A stretch of DNA of 32,256 nucleotides from Verrucomicrobiales bacterium. GTDB lineage: Bacteria > Verrucomicrobiota > Verrucomicrobiia > Verrucomicrobiales > DEV007. The notes beneath the pieces are model-generated. The model made no database searches. It worked only from the letters and a program-made list of their open reading frames with translations, and was not told the origin of the DNA. The position numbers and the translations under genes are program-made. Position 1 is the stretch's first letter. Each line of letters opens with the position of its first letter. This document shows, one piece after another, positions 1 through 7,163 of this stretch. Location of the stretch: assembly GCA_028033615.1 (NCBI GenBank), contig JAOFDG010000019.1:1-32256 (forward strand). Direction: 5' to 3'.

Positions 1-110
1 TAAAAGCTCAGCAGAAACAATAATGACCAGTAAGAATCAAATTTTTTTCCCAGATAAAGTAACCATAGCGCAAAATTCATTGAATAACAGACTTCGCTAG
101 TTATTTGGAA

Positions 111-1538
111 ATGGGAGAAGAGCTTAACGTCATCTGGAAAGAAATTTGTTCTAATGTTAAAGAACAAGTTAGTTCTGACACATTTAAAAGATGGTTTTCC
201 TCAACTCGGCTAGTTGATGCTGATGAGGACTCATTAAGTGTTCAAATACCAAACCATATTTATGGATTATGGATTGAATCGAATTACATGGCCATTTTGA
301 ATCATTCGGTTATGCAGGTTATTGGGCAGCCTCGAAAAATTAGTTGGAGGTCTGACTCTGTCGAAGACTTAAATGAAGCAGAAGACGTAAAAAAATCATC
401 TCTAGAAATAAACGAGGTTTCTATGTATAAGCCTGCAGCCAGGTCCAAAGCAAAAACTCAAAATCAAAAAGCTATTATCAGTGTTAGTGACGAAAAGATT
501 GAAAAATCGGTGAGAAGAGTTGGGCTAAACAAGAATCATAGGTTTGATACTTTTGTAGTCGGTTCAAATAATGAGTACGCCTGTGCCGCTGCTCATGCTG
601 TGGCTAAGGGTAATTCTGAGGGATACAATCCGTTGTTTATTTGGGGTGGGCCTGGTCTCGGTAAGACGCATTTGCTCCATGCCATTGGCTATGAGCATTT
701 AAAAAGAGAACCTAAAGCAAGAGTTGTGTATATGACCTGTGAGCAGTTCACGAATGAGTTTATTGATGCAATACAGAATAGTTCACTGACTAAGTTCCGA
801 AGTAAATACAGGAAAGCGGATCTTCTTCTTGTAGATGATATTCACTTTCTTGCGGGTAAAGAAAAATCTCAGGAAGAGTTTTTTCATACCTTCAATATGA
901 TATGTGACGGGCGCCGCCAAATTGTTCTTACAAGTGATCGTCCTGCTGCTGAAACGTCAGACCTTGAGGAAAGAATAATTTCTCGGTGTGAATGGGGCCT
1001 AACTGCTGGCTTAGAACTTCCTGATTTGGAGACTAGATTGGCTATTTTGCGAAAGAAAATGGCAATGTGGCAAGTGACTTTGGAAGATAGAATTGTAGAG
1101 TTTCTTGCAGACCGTATTCGAAAAAGTGTACGTCGACTTGAAGGCGCCATGATGAGGCTAGCGAGTTATTCTTCTTTGAGTGGAAAGTCATTAACTGACG
1201 AAGTTATCGAAGGTCTTCTTAAGGACATCCTGAGAGAAGAGGGGCGCCGTAGAGTGACCATACACTCAATACAGAAAGAAGTTTCATCTCATTTTGATGT
1301 TAGGGTTGCAGATATGAGCTCTAGAGGGCGCCGCTCAGACGTCGCATTTGCCAGGCAGGTGGCAATGTATTTATCTAGAACAATGACAGATCATTCCCTT
1401 GTGGAGATAGGTAGGGCTTTTGGTAGAGATCACGGTACAGTCATTCACGCTGTTAAAAAAGTTGAGGAAAGAATGGGGAATTCTCAAGATCTTCGCTACA
1501 AAGTGAGCCTTTTAGGGACTCGCTTATCAAATGTTTGA
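111..1538 (+). CDS. dnaA: Chromosomal replication initiator protein DnaA
   Basis: DnaA binds origin DNA, oligomerises with ATP and opens the duplex. The protein has the expected four parts: an N-terminal domain I (about residues 5-75, with the IWKEICSNV start typical of the family), a variable linker, an AAA+ domain with Walker A GGPGLGKTH (Lys at about residue 185) and Walker B LLLVDDIHFL, and a C-terminal DNA-binding domain with the signature GRDHGTVIHAV. Its length of about 475 residues is normal. ATG at 111 is chosen; an in-frame TTG at 105 would add two residues. No clear Shine-Dalgarno precedes either start. dnaN follows in the same direction. The 104 bp upstream and the spacer to dnaN show no TTATNCACA boxes, so the origin is probably not inside this window. 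Family assignment is certain; only the start is open. Confidence 0.98.
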   Translation: MGEELNVIWKEICSNVKEQVSSDTFKRWFSSTRLVDADEDSLSVQIPNHIYGLWIESNYMAILNHSVMQVIGQPRKISWRSDSVEDLNEAEDVKKSSLEINEVSMYKPAARSKAKTQNQKAIISVSDEKIEKSVRRVGLNKNHRFDTFVVGSNNEYACAAAHAVAKGNSEGYNPLFIWGGPGLGKTHLLHAIGYEHLKREPKARVVYMTCEQFTNEFIDAIQNSSLTKFRSKYRKADLLLVDDIHFLAGKEKSQEEFFHTFNMICDGRRQIVLTSDRPAAETSDLEERIISRCEWGLTAGLELPDLETRLAILRKKMAMWQVTLEDRIVEFLADRIRKSVRRLEGAMMRLASYSSLSGKSLTDEVIEGLLKDILREEGRRRVTIHSIQKEVSSHFDVRVADMSSRGRRSDVAFARQVAMYLSRTMTDHSLVEIGRAFGRDHGTVIHAVKKVEERMGNSQDLRYKVSLLGTRLSNV

Positions 1539-1560
1539 CCAAATGCTGTTATTTTAATCG

Positions 1561-1593
1561 AACTACCTTGATAGTTTTATGAAGAGGGTAGTT
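1561..1593. repeat. Inverted repeat after dnaA, possible weak terminator
   Basis: A 7-bp inverted repeat, AACTACC at 1561-1567 and GGTAGTT at 1587-1593, lies 22 bp after the dnaA stop with a 19-nt loop. It has no proper T-run, so a terminator role is weak. It could also be a small regulatory structure between dnaA and dnaN. Confidence 0.3.
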
Positions 1594-1702
1594 TGTATTA
1601 GACACTAACGGATTCTTCGCTAAATATTTAAGAGTAGTTAATAAATTAATTATTGGTTAATTTGTTATTTCATAAAAAATATCGGAATTATTAGAAGCTA
1701 AA

Positions 1703-2800
1703 ATGAAGTTCAAAATTTCTAAGGAAGATTTCCTCGAAGGTCTCCAGCAGGTTCAGCATGTAGTGAGTAATAGAACAACTCTTCCAATTCTTTCGAATGT
1801 GCTTTTAGAGGCAGATGGAGACTCTCTTAAGCTTACAACTACTGATTTAGACGTAGGTGTGTCTGGTTCAGTGAAAGCCAGCGTATCTAAATCAGGTTCA
1901 ACTACTCTCCCTGCCAGAAGGCTAGCAGGTATTGTTAGAGAGCTACCCTCGGATGAAGTTAGTGTTGATGTTACGGCTAAGGACGTGGCTTCAATAAAAA
2001 GTGGCCCCAGTTTTTTTAAGATACTGGGTCTTTCAAAAGAAGAGTTCCCTCCTTTAGCAACCTTCGAGGATGCTAGTGAGTATAAGATTGATCAAAAAGT
2101 TTTAAAGGAAGCACTCAAGATGACTTCCTATGCGATTTCAACTGATGAGACTAGATACGTATTAAATGGTATCCTTTGCTCTTTTAAAGGAGGCGCTTTA
2201 ACGCTTGTTGCAACTGATGGGCGTAGGCTAGCCATGGTGCAGCATGATGTAGAGTTTCCAAAAAGTTTGGAAACTGAAGTTATTGTTCCGACTAAAGCGG
2301 TTAGTGAATTACAAAGGCTCTTATCTGACGAGGGAGAAGTTAAAATTTTTATAAGCGATTCCCAGATTTCATTTGAACTCAATGATAATATTTTAGTAAG
2401 TAAACTCATTGAAGGTAATTATCCTAATTATAACCAAGTTATTCCAGAAGAGACAAAGGAAAGAATACCATTAGATCGAGATGGTTTTCTCAGCACTGTG
2501 AACAGGGTTTCATTGTTAGCTAATGAGAAGTCTAATTCAGTAAAGTGTGTCTTTAAAAAGGATCAGATAGATGTTACAGCTAATTCACAAGACGTCGGTG
2601 AAGCTAATGAAACAATAGCGGTTTCATATAAGGGCCCTGAGTTTTCAATAGCTTTTAATCCTGAGTTTTTGATGGCTCCACTAAGAAATCTCGATGCTGA
2701 TGAGATCTATTTAGAGTTGATTGATGAAATGAGCCCCGGTGTTATTAGGACAACAGGATCATTCCTATATGTTTTAATGCCGATGAGGGTTAGTCAGTAA
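1703..2800 (+). CDS. dnaN: DNA polymerase III subunit beta (sliding clamp)
   Basis: This is the ring-shaped processivity clamp that tethers DNA polymerase III to DNA. At 365 residues it has the normal length of three clamp domains of about 120 residues each. Recognisable family stretches are the N-terminal VVSNRTTLPILSNVLLEA, the central region around LVATDGRRLAMV, and the C-terminal YVLMPMRV, which ends the third domain. The ATG at 1703 follows only a weak GAAG upstream. It is separated from dnaA by a 164-bp AT-rich spacer and probably forms the usual dnaA-dnaN unit. The stop lies six bases from the convergent hisH stop, with no terminator hairpin between them, so the opposing transcripts may overlap. 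Confidence 0.98.
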   Translation: MKFKISKEDFLEGLQQVQHVVSNRTTLPILSNVLLEADGDSLKLTTTDLDVGVSGSVKASVSKSGSTTLPARRLAGIVRELPSDEVSVDVTAKDVASIKSGPSFFKILGLSKEEFPPLATFEDASEYKIDQKVLKEALKMTSYAISTDETRYVLNGILCSFKGGALTLVATDGRRLAMVQHDVEFPKSLETEVIVPTKAVSELQRLLSDEGEVKIFISDSQISFELNDNILVSKLIEGNYPNYNQVIPEETKERIPLDRDGFLSTVNRVSLLANEKSNSVKCVFKKDQIDVTANSQDVGEANETIAVSYKGPEFSIAFNPEFLMAPLRNLDADEIYLELIDEMSPGVIRTTGSFLYVLMPMRVSQ

Positions 2801-2806
2801 TTTTAA

Positions 2807-3418
2807 TTAAGTTAATTTTAGGAAATTACTTATTAACTTTAATCCTGCGTTCTGGCTTTTCTCCGGATGAAATTGGGTGCCGAAGATGTTTCCGCATCGC
2901 ACACTTGAGGCGAATTCGAGACCGTAACTAGTGATTGAGGACACTGAATTTGATTCTAAGGGCTCTGGGTAATAAGAGTGTACAAAATAGAAATGTGTGG
3001 AGGTTTTAATACCTTTCCATATAGGGTCGCTACTATTTCTAACCTTTATTTCATTCCACCCCATATGAGGTACTTTTAAAGAATTTTCTTCGGGAAACCT
3101 TACAACTTTTCCAGGTATTGCTCCGAATCCATCTGAGTTTGGACTCTCATCACTTTTTTCAAATAGCATCTGGAATCCTATGCAAATTCCTAAGAATGGA
3201 CGATCGTCCTTTAACCAACTTTTAATAGGATCAAAGAGTCTTTGTTTTTTTAATTGTTCTGATGAGTCGCCAAATGATCCTACCCCAGGAAAAATAATAG
3301 AGCTAATGTCTTTAATGTCTTCCGGCGAACGTATGAGTGTTGAATTTACAGAAAGTTTTTTTAAACTATTACAAACACTCCGTAGATTTCCCGCTCCATA
3401 ATCAATAACTCCTATCAT
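2807..3418 (-). CDS. hisH: Imidazole glycerol phosphate synthase, glutaminase subunit HisH
   Basis: HisH hydrolyses glutamine and passes ammonia to HisF to form imidazole glycerol phosphate and AICAR in histidine biosynthesis. It is a class I glutamine amidotransferase: the N-terminus VIDYGAGNLRSV is diagnostic of HisH, the nucleophile is Cys79 in GICIGFQ (more often GICLGMQ), and the His184/Glu186 pair lies in TQFHPEKS. The length of 203 residues is typical. It lies 39 bp downstream of hisB on the same strand and is probably co-transcribed with it. HisF and the other pathway genes are not in the window, so the his genes are scattered or split here. The gene converges on dnaN with a six-base gap. 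Confidence 0.96.
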   Translation of the reverse strand: MIGVIDYGAGNLRSVCNSLKKLSVNSTLIRSPEDIKDISSIIFPGVGSFGDSSEQLKKQRLFDPIKSWLKDDRPFLGICIGFQMLFEKSDESPNSDGFGAIPGKVVRFPEENSLKVPHMGWNEIKVRNSSDPIWKGIKTSTHFYFVHSYYPEPLESNSVSSITSYGLEFASSVRCGNIFGTQFHPEKSQNAGLKLISNFLKLT

Positions 3419-3457
3419 TGATCTTTCAGAATAATATTAACCACTTTTTAATTCTTA

Positions 3458-4051
3458 TTAAAGAGTCTCCTTAGTACTCGGAACACCTTCAACTCTTGGG
3501 TCTATTTTAAATGCTATATCACATGATTTAGCCAACCCTTTAAATATTGATTCTGCCATGTGGTGGGCATCACGACCGGATATTACCTCTACATGAATGT
3601 TTGCTCCCGCATTATTAGAAAAGCCTCTTAGAAATTCTTCGACTAACCCAAAAGAAAATTCTCTAATACTTTCAATTTTTTCAGGTGCTTTGAAAGAAAG
3701 GTAAGGGCGCCCTCCAAAATCTACTGCAACTCTTGTCAGAGTTTCATCCATGGGCAATAAGGCCCAACCATATCTGTAAATTCCTTTTTTATTACTTAGG
3801 GCTTCTTTGATACAAGTGCCAAGTACTATACCTACGTCTTCAACTGTGTGGTGATAATCTACTTCGATATCACCGTTTGCTGTTATATCTAAATCACAGA
3901 GGCTGTGCTTAGAAAACAATGTTAGCATGTGGTCTAAAAAAGGTACGCCTGTATCAATCTTAGATTTGCCACAACCGTCTATATTGATTTTTACTTCAAC
4001 TTTTGTCTCTGCTGTCTGACGATTGTGTTCTGCTGTCCTTTTAATTGACAT
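3458..4051 (-). CDS. hisB: Imidazoleglycerol-phosphate dehydratase HisB
   Basis: This enzyme dehydrates imidazole glycerol phosphate to imidazole acetol phosphate in histidine biosynthesis, using bound manganese ions. At 197 residues it is the monofunctional form, without the phosphatase domain found in enterobacteria. The metal-binding histidine motifs are visible: FLDHML near the N-terminus, DYHHTVEDVG in the first half and GRDAHHMAES in the second half, matching the pseudo-duplicated fold. It is followed by hisH after 39 bp and preceded, 25 bp upstream on the same strand, by a hypothetical membrane-protein gene, suggesting one transcript. The ATG at 4051 has no visible Shine-Dalgarno sequence. 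Confidence 0.97.
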   Translation of the reverse strand: MSIKRTAEHNRQTAETKVEVKINIDGCGKSKIDTGVPFLDHMLTLFSKHSLCDLDITANGDIEVDYHHTVEDVGIVLGTCIKEALSNKKGIYRYGWALLPMDETLTRVAVDFGGRPYLSFKAPEKIESIREFSFGLVEEFLRGFSNNAGANIHVEVISGRDAHHMAESIFKGLAKSCDIAFKIDPRVEGVPSTKETL

Positions 4052-4076
4052 TTATAAATTTTCTTATGCTTAGCTT

Positions 4077-5444
4077 TTAATCCCCAGGATTGTTTTCTGA
4101 GAAATCGGGACCTTCTTGCTGAGGTTTAAAAAATATTTTAGCACATACTGTAGATACAACCAAGAGAAGAGCAATTATGATTATTATTGTCTGAAAGCTA
4201 ATTCCACCACTTTCTTCGGCAGTTTCGGCTTGTGGGCTTTCTGAGTTTGCATTTTTAATGGGGGGAGTTGGGGGTTGGTTTGTTATAGCCTCTTTTACCT
4301 TCGCTTCTTGCTTACTCTCTTCCTCCTCCTTTTTGGTAATTGCAGCAGCAGCAATAGCTGCGGCTCTTTCAGTTTCCAATTTTTCTTTGATTGCACTATC
4401 AAGTTTGCCGGAAAACTCATCAATAGACTTACCTCTTGCTCCATTAGTTTTTGCAATTCCTAATTGGCTTTTAGCATTTTCCAAGTCACCTGATGAGTAA
4501 CTTTGATAAGCATCTGATAGTGCTTTTGATGTGATTTTATTAACTGAAAGGTTGATGGATTCCAGGCTTTTAGTTTCTTTTACGATTGTTTGTCGAGCAT
4601 TTTTGATACTGTTGAGGTCCCACTTATTAATTGGTAGCCATACTTTTTTAATTTCTTTAGCCTCTGTAAGCTTTTCTTGAAATTTTTTCATGGCGTTTTG
4701 AAAGGCTTGTTCAGTGCGCAATTTATCGTCGGCTTCCATTGATTTGTATTGCTCTTCTCTTTCCTTGTTTCGAATTTCGAATGCCTTTTCTTCTCTAGCT
4801 AAAATCACATCATAATTTGGTAGTAACTCTAAAGTGACTGGGATTGATTCATCATAAGAGATTGAATATGAATATTCTTTTTGGAGTATTTCAAAGTTAT
4901 CTAAAGCCTCTGCAAATCTTCCTTTTTTAAGCATCTCCTGCATTTTGGCAAGGACAACTTTAGCTGAATGATTGTAACTATCCTTAGCTGCCTCATCTGA
5001 GCTGATCCATTTACCTTTTAACTTTATACTTCCTGATTCGACTAATTTTTTTTCCTTTTGTAATTCATCAATAATATTTTGAACTTTATTTTTGAGGGAG
5101 CTAGATGGAAAATCTCTCATGAAATTAGCTAACGATCCGGCTAAAATTTCGTCGTACCCCTTAGCAGTTATAAGGTCAGCGGTAGGTAAAATGTTCGTTA
5201 GTTTTTTTAAAGCTTTTTCATCTTCAGCTTCTTTTGAAATTTCTACAGCATCTGACCTCTTGATTGTTTTTATATCTTTGATGCTTTTTGTTAGATTGTA
5301 CTCAATCTTGATTGAGTCAGGAGTCTCTTCCAATATTTTACCTTCTAATACAGTTCCGTTCTTAAGCTTAATGCTGTCTGCCATGGTATTATAGCAGATT
5401 AATATTAACGAGACGAGTAGGTAGCTTACTGACTTTAAGTGCAT
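4077..5444 (-). CDS. Hypothetical exported protein with C-terminal membrane anchor
   Basis: The function is not recognised. The 455-residue protein starts with a signal peptide (about residues 1-22: a hydrophobic run YLLVSLILICY followed by a plausible cut near MADS). The next stretch, IKLKNGTVLEGKI, is a small beta-rich motif often seen at the start of exported proteins in Verrucomicrobiota and Planctomycetota. The middle is highly charged and helical, rich in Lys, Glu and Ala, and looks like coiled coil or TPR-like helices (about residues 60-390). A low-complexity Pro/Ala/Glu linker then leads to one transmembrane helix near the C-terminus (an Ile/Leu/Val run at about residues 413-435) and a short tail. 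It is probably the first gene of a transcript with hisB and hisH, which by itself gives no reason to link it to histidine synthesis. Confidence 0.8.
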   Translation of the reverse strand: MHLKSVSYLLVSLILICYNTMADSIKLKNGTVLEGKILEETPDSIKIEYNLTKSIKDIKTIKRSDAVEISKEAEDEKALKKLTNILPTADLITAKGYDEILAGSLANFMRDFPSSSLKNKVQNIIDELQKEKKLVESGSIKLKGKWISSDEAAKDSYNHSAKVVLAKMQEMLKKGRFAEALDNFEILQKEYSYSISYDESIPVTLELLPNYDVILAREEKAFEIRNKEREEQYKSMEADDKLRTEQAFQNAMKKFQEKLTEAKEIKKVWLPINKWDLNSIKNARQTIVKETKSLESINLSVNKITSKALSDAYQSYSSGDLENAKSQLGIAKTNGARGKSIDEFSGKLDSAIKEKLETERAAAIAAAAITKKEEEESKQEAKVKEAITNQPPTPPIKNANSESPQAETAEESGGISFQTIIIIIALLLVVSTVCAKIFFKPQQEGPDFSENNPGD

Positions 5445-5686
5445 ATATTTTGGAGTTTTTGTTAAAGAACTAAAATAGGTGAACCAAATTTTGGATCTGT
5501 AAAATTGCAGGAATTATTAAATTGTCCAACAGTGTTTCTAAATAACTCATGAATTTAAGATTAACGGGTATTTGTGCTTATGTTTTTTTATGAATCTTCG
5601 AATGATAAATTGCTCATTTATTCACTTCTAATTTTTTCAAAAAAGACGTTAAATTTTTACAACAATAAACTACACTTATTATTGAC

Positions 5687-6499
5687 GTGAATATAATTGC
5701 AATTGCTAGCCAAAAAGGAGGAGTCGGGAAGACTACCGTAGCAATAAACTTGTCTTATTCGTTAGCGGTCAGGGGATACAGCGTCATCCTAATTGATACT
5801 GATCCACAAGGTTCAGTTGGGCATTCATTGTCTCGTGATACTAAAAAGAGGTATGGGTTTTATGATGCTATCTTGGATGAAAAACCTTTTGATGAACTTT
5901 TAATCAAAACAAAATTACCAAACTATCAACTCATAACAGCTGGATCCAATGGAGATTATTTTGATGAGTATCAAATCAATACGAACATTTGCTTAAAAAG
6001 AATAAACCAGCTATTTGACGGAGTGAGGAGTACTGGTGTTGATTTTGTTTTTGTAGATACGTCTGCTGGGATAGGTGCTATAACATCAAATATAATCAGG
6101 GAGTGTGAAACTGTAATATTGCCTCAACAATCTGAACCGTTAGGTGTTAGGTCAGTTCCTCAGGTTCTTAAAAAAATTCTAGGTATTCGTAAAGAGGGCT
6201 CCAAGGTTAATGTTGCTGGTATTTTGATGACGATGGTCAATCCTCAACTTAGGGAGTGCGTAGAAGCTGAATCACAATTGAGATCAGTTTTACCCGCTAG
6301 TATAATGTTTCAAACATCAGTCCCGAGGGATAATGTTTTCTTAAGAGCAAGTAGTCTAGGTGTTCCTGTAGGGCTTTTGTCTAAGAACCCTGTGCCAGCA
6401 GCTATGGTTTTTGATCAAGTTGCTGCAGAACTAGAATTTAAATTGGGAATTTCTAATATTAACTATCAAGATAATGGCATCGAAGGATTATTGGATTGA
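5687..6499 (+). CDS. ParA/Soj-type P-loop ATPase, orphan
   Basis: This is a MinD/ParA-family ATPase of the kind that positions DNA or protein cargo by nucleotide-dependent binding to the nucleoid or membrane. It has the deviant Walker A motif KGGVGKTT (signature Lys10, P-loop Lys15), followed by LIDTDPQGSVGHSL and the switch region VFVDTSAGIG. Its length of 270 residues is usual for a chromosomal-type ParA without an N-terminal DNA-binding domain. The start is GTG at 5687, chosen because the motif lies immediately after it. No parB or parS-like palindrome is nearby. Instead the gene overlaps the next one by 26 bp, so the two are translationally coupled. It may partition a non-chromosomal cargo or be a second ParA; calling it the chromosome-segregation ParA is not justified. 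Confidence 0.9.
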   Translation: MNIIAIASQKGGVGKTTVAINLSYSLAVRGYSVILIDTDPQGSVGHSLSRDTKKRYGFYDAILDEKPFDELLIKTKLPNYQLITAGSNGDYFDEYQINTNICLKRINQLFDGVRSTGVDFVFVDTSAGIGAITSNIIRECETVILPQQSEPLGVRSVPQVLKKILGIRKEGSKVNVAGILMTMVNPQLRECVEAESQLRSVLPASIMFQTSVPRDNVFLRASSLGVPVGLLSKNPVPAAMVFDQVAAELEFKLGISNINYQDNGIEGLLD

Positions 6500-7163
6500 T
6501 TTAGAAGAGTTATCTCAATTGGGCCGAGAGTTGGCGGAAGAAAACTTTGACTCTGATTTGCAGGATGTTGATATTAGAGCTTTTGAGCGACTCCAGTCAG
6601 ATGAGCAAGTAAGTGTTGATAATAAAGATAGACCAACGGAAGACGAAATTGACATTAAAAAAATAGGTTCAAAACTTGCAGAAATTAAGCGGCGTGCGGA
6701 GGAGGGCGGAATATTATCATCTAGAGAACCAAAGGAAAAAGATGATTTGGAGAACGGTAACCCAAGTCAACTATCCGATTTGATTTTAGGAGACTCTTTA
6801 GTTCAGAGGTTAAAATCTTATGTGCAATGGGCGTATTCACAGGAAACATTAACTGGCATTTTCATATCTGATGTTGCAGGTAATGAGTTAATTGAATCAG
6901 GAGCTGATCCAATTATTGTTAGCGCTGGAATTGATCTCGCTCAGCCTTTTCTTCGTTTAGATAAATCTGAGCCTAATACTCTCAGTGATGCAGTTCATTC
7001 TAAAACTCAAGTTCGAGATTGGGAAGGTTCAGATCTTGCTGTATTTGTTGCAAATTCAGCATATGGAAAACATGTTTTAGGAATTTTAACCAAATCTAAA
7101 TTAGGACCCTCTGAGATTTCTCAATACCGTGAAGGATTTTGCCTTGTAATGAATGTTACATAG
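6474..7163 (+). CDS. Hypothetical protein, possible roadblock/LC7-like domain, coupled to ParA
   Basis: A 229-residue soluble protein in two parts. Residues 1-100 are acidic and charged with no clear fold. The C-terminal part, about residues 105-229, has an alternating pattern (LVQRLKSYVQWAY, then GIFISDVAGNELIESG, then a final strand-rich segment around KHVLGILTKSKL) that resembles the roadblock/LC7 fold found in MglB-like regulators. That resemblance is my inference from pattern only. Its ATG lies inside the end of the ParA gene (26-bp overlap, different frame), which strongly implies joint expression and probably a physical partnership. There is no Shine-Dalgarno sequence. Its last 8 bp overlap the end of the convergent ABC transporter gene. 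Confidence 0.75.
   Translation: MASKDYWIDLEELSQLGRELAEENFDSDLQDVDIRAFERLQSDEQVSVDNKDRPTEDEIDIKKIGSKLAEIKRRAEEGGILSSREPKEKDDLENGNPSQLSDLILGDSLVQRLKSYVQWAYSQETLTGIFISDVAGNELIESGADPIIVSAGIDLAQPFLRLDKSEPNTLSDAVHSKTQVRDWEGSDLAVFVANSAYGKHVLGILTKSKLGPSEISQYREGFCLVMNVT

Noticed and set aside
1-104. Possible replication origin before dnaA
   Set aside because: No TTATNCACA-type boxes or AT-rich 13-mer repeats could be seen in these bases or in the dnaA-dnaN spacer.
5445-5686. parS site for the ParA gene
   Set aside because: No TGTTTCACGTGAAACA-like palindrome is present in the region, and no ParB gene is adjacent.
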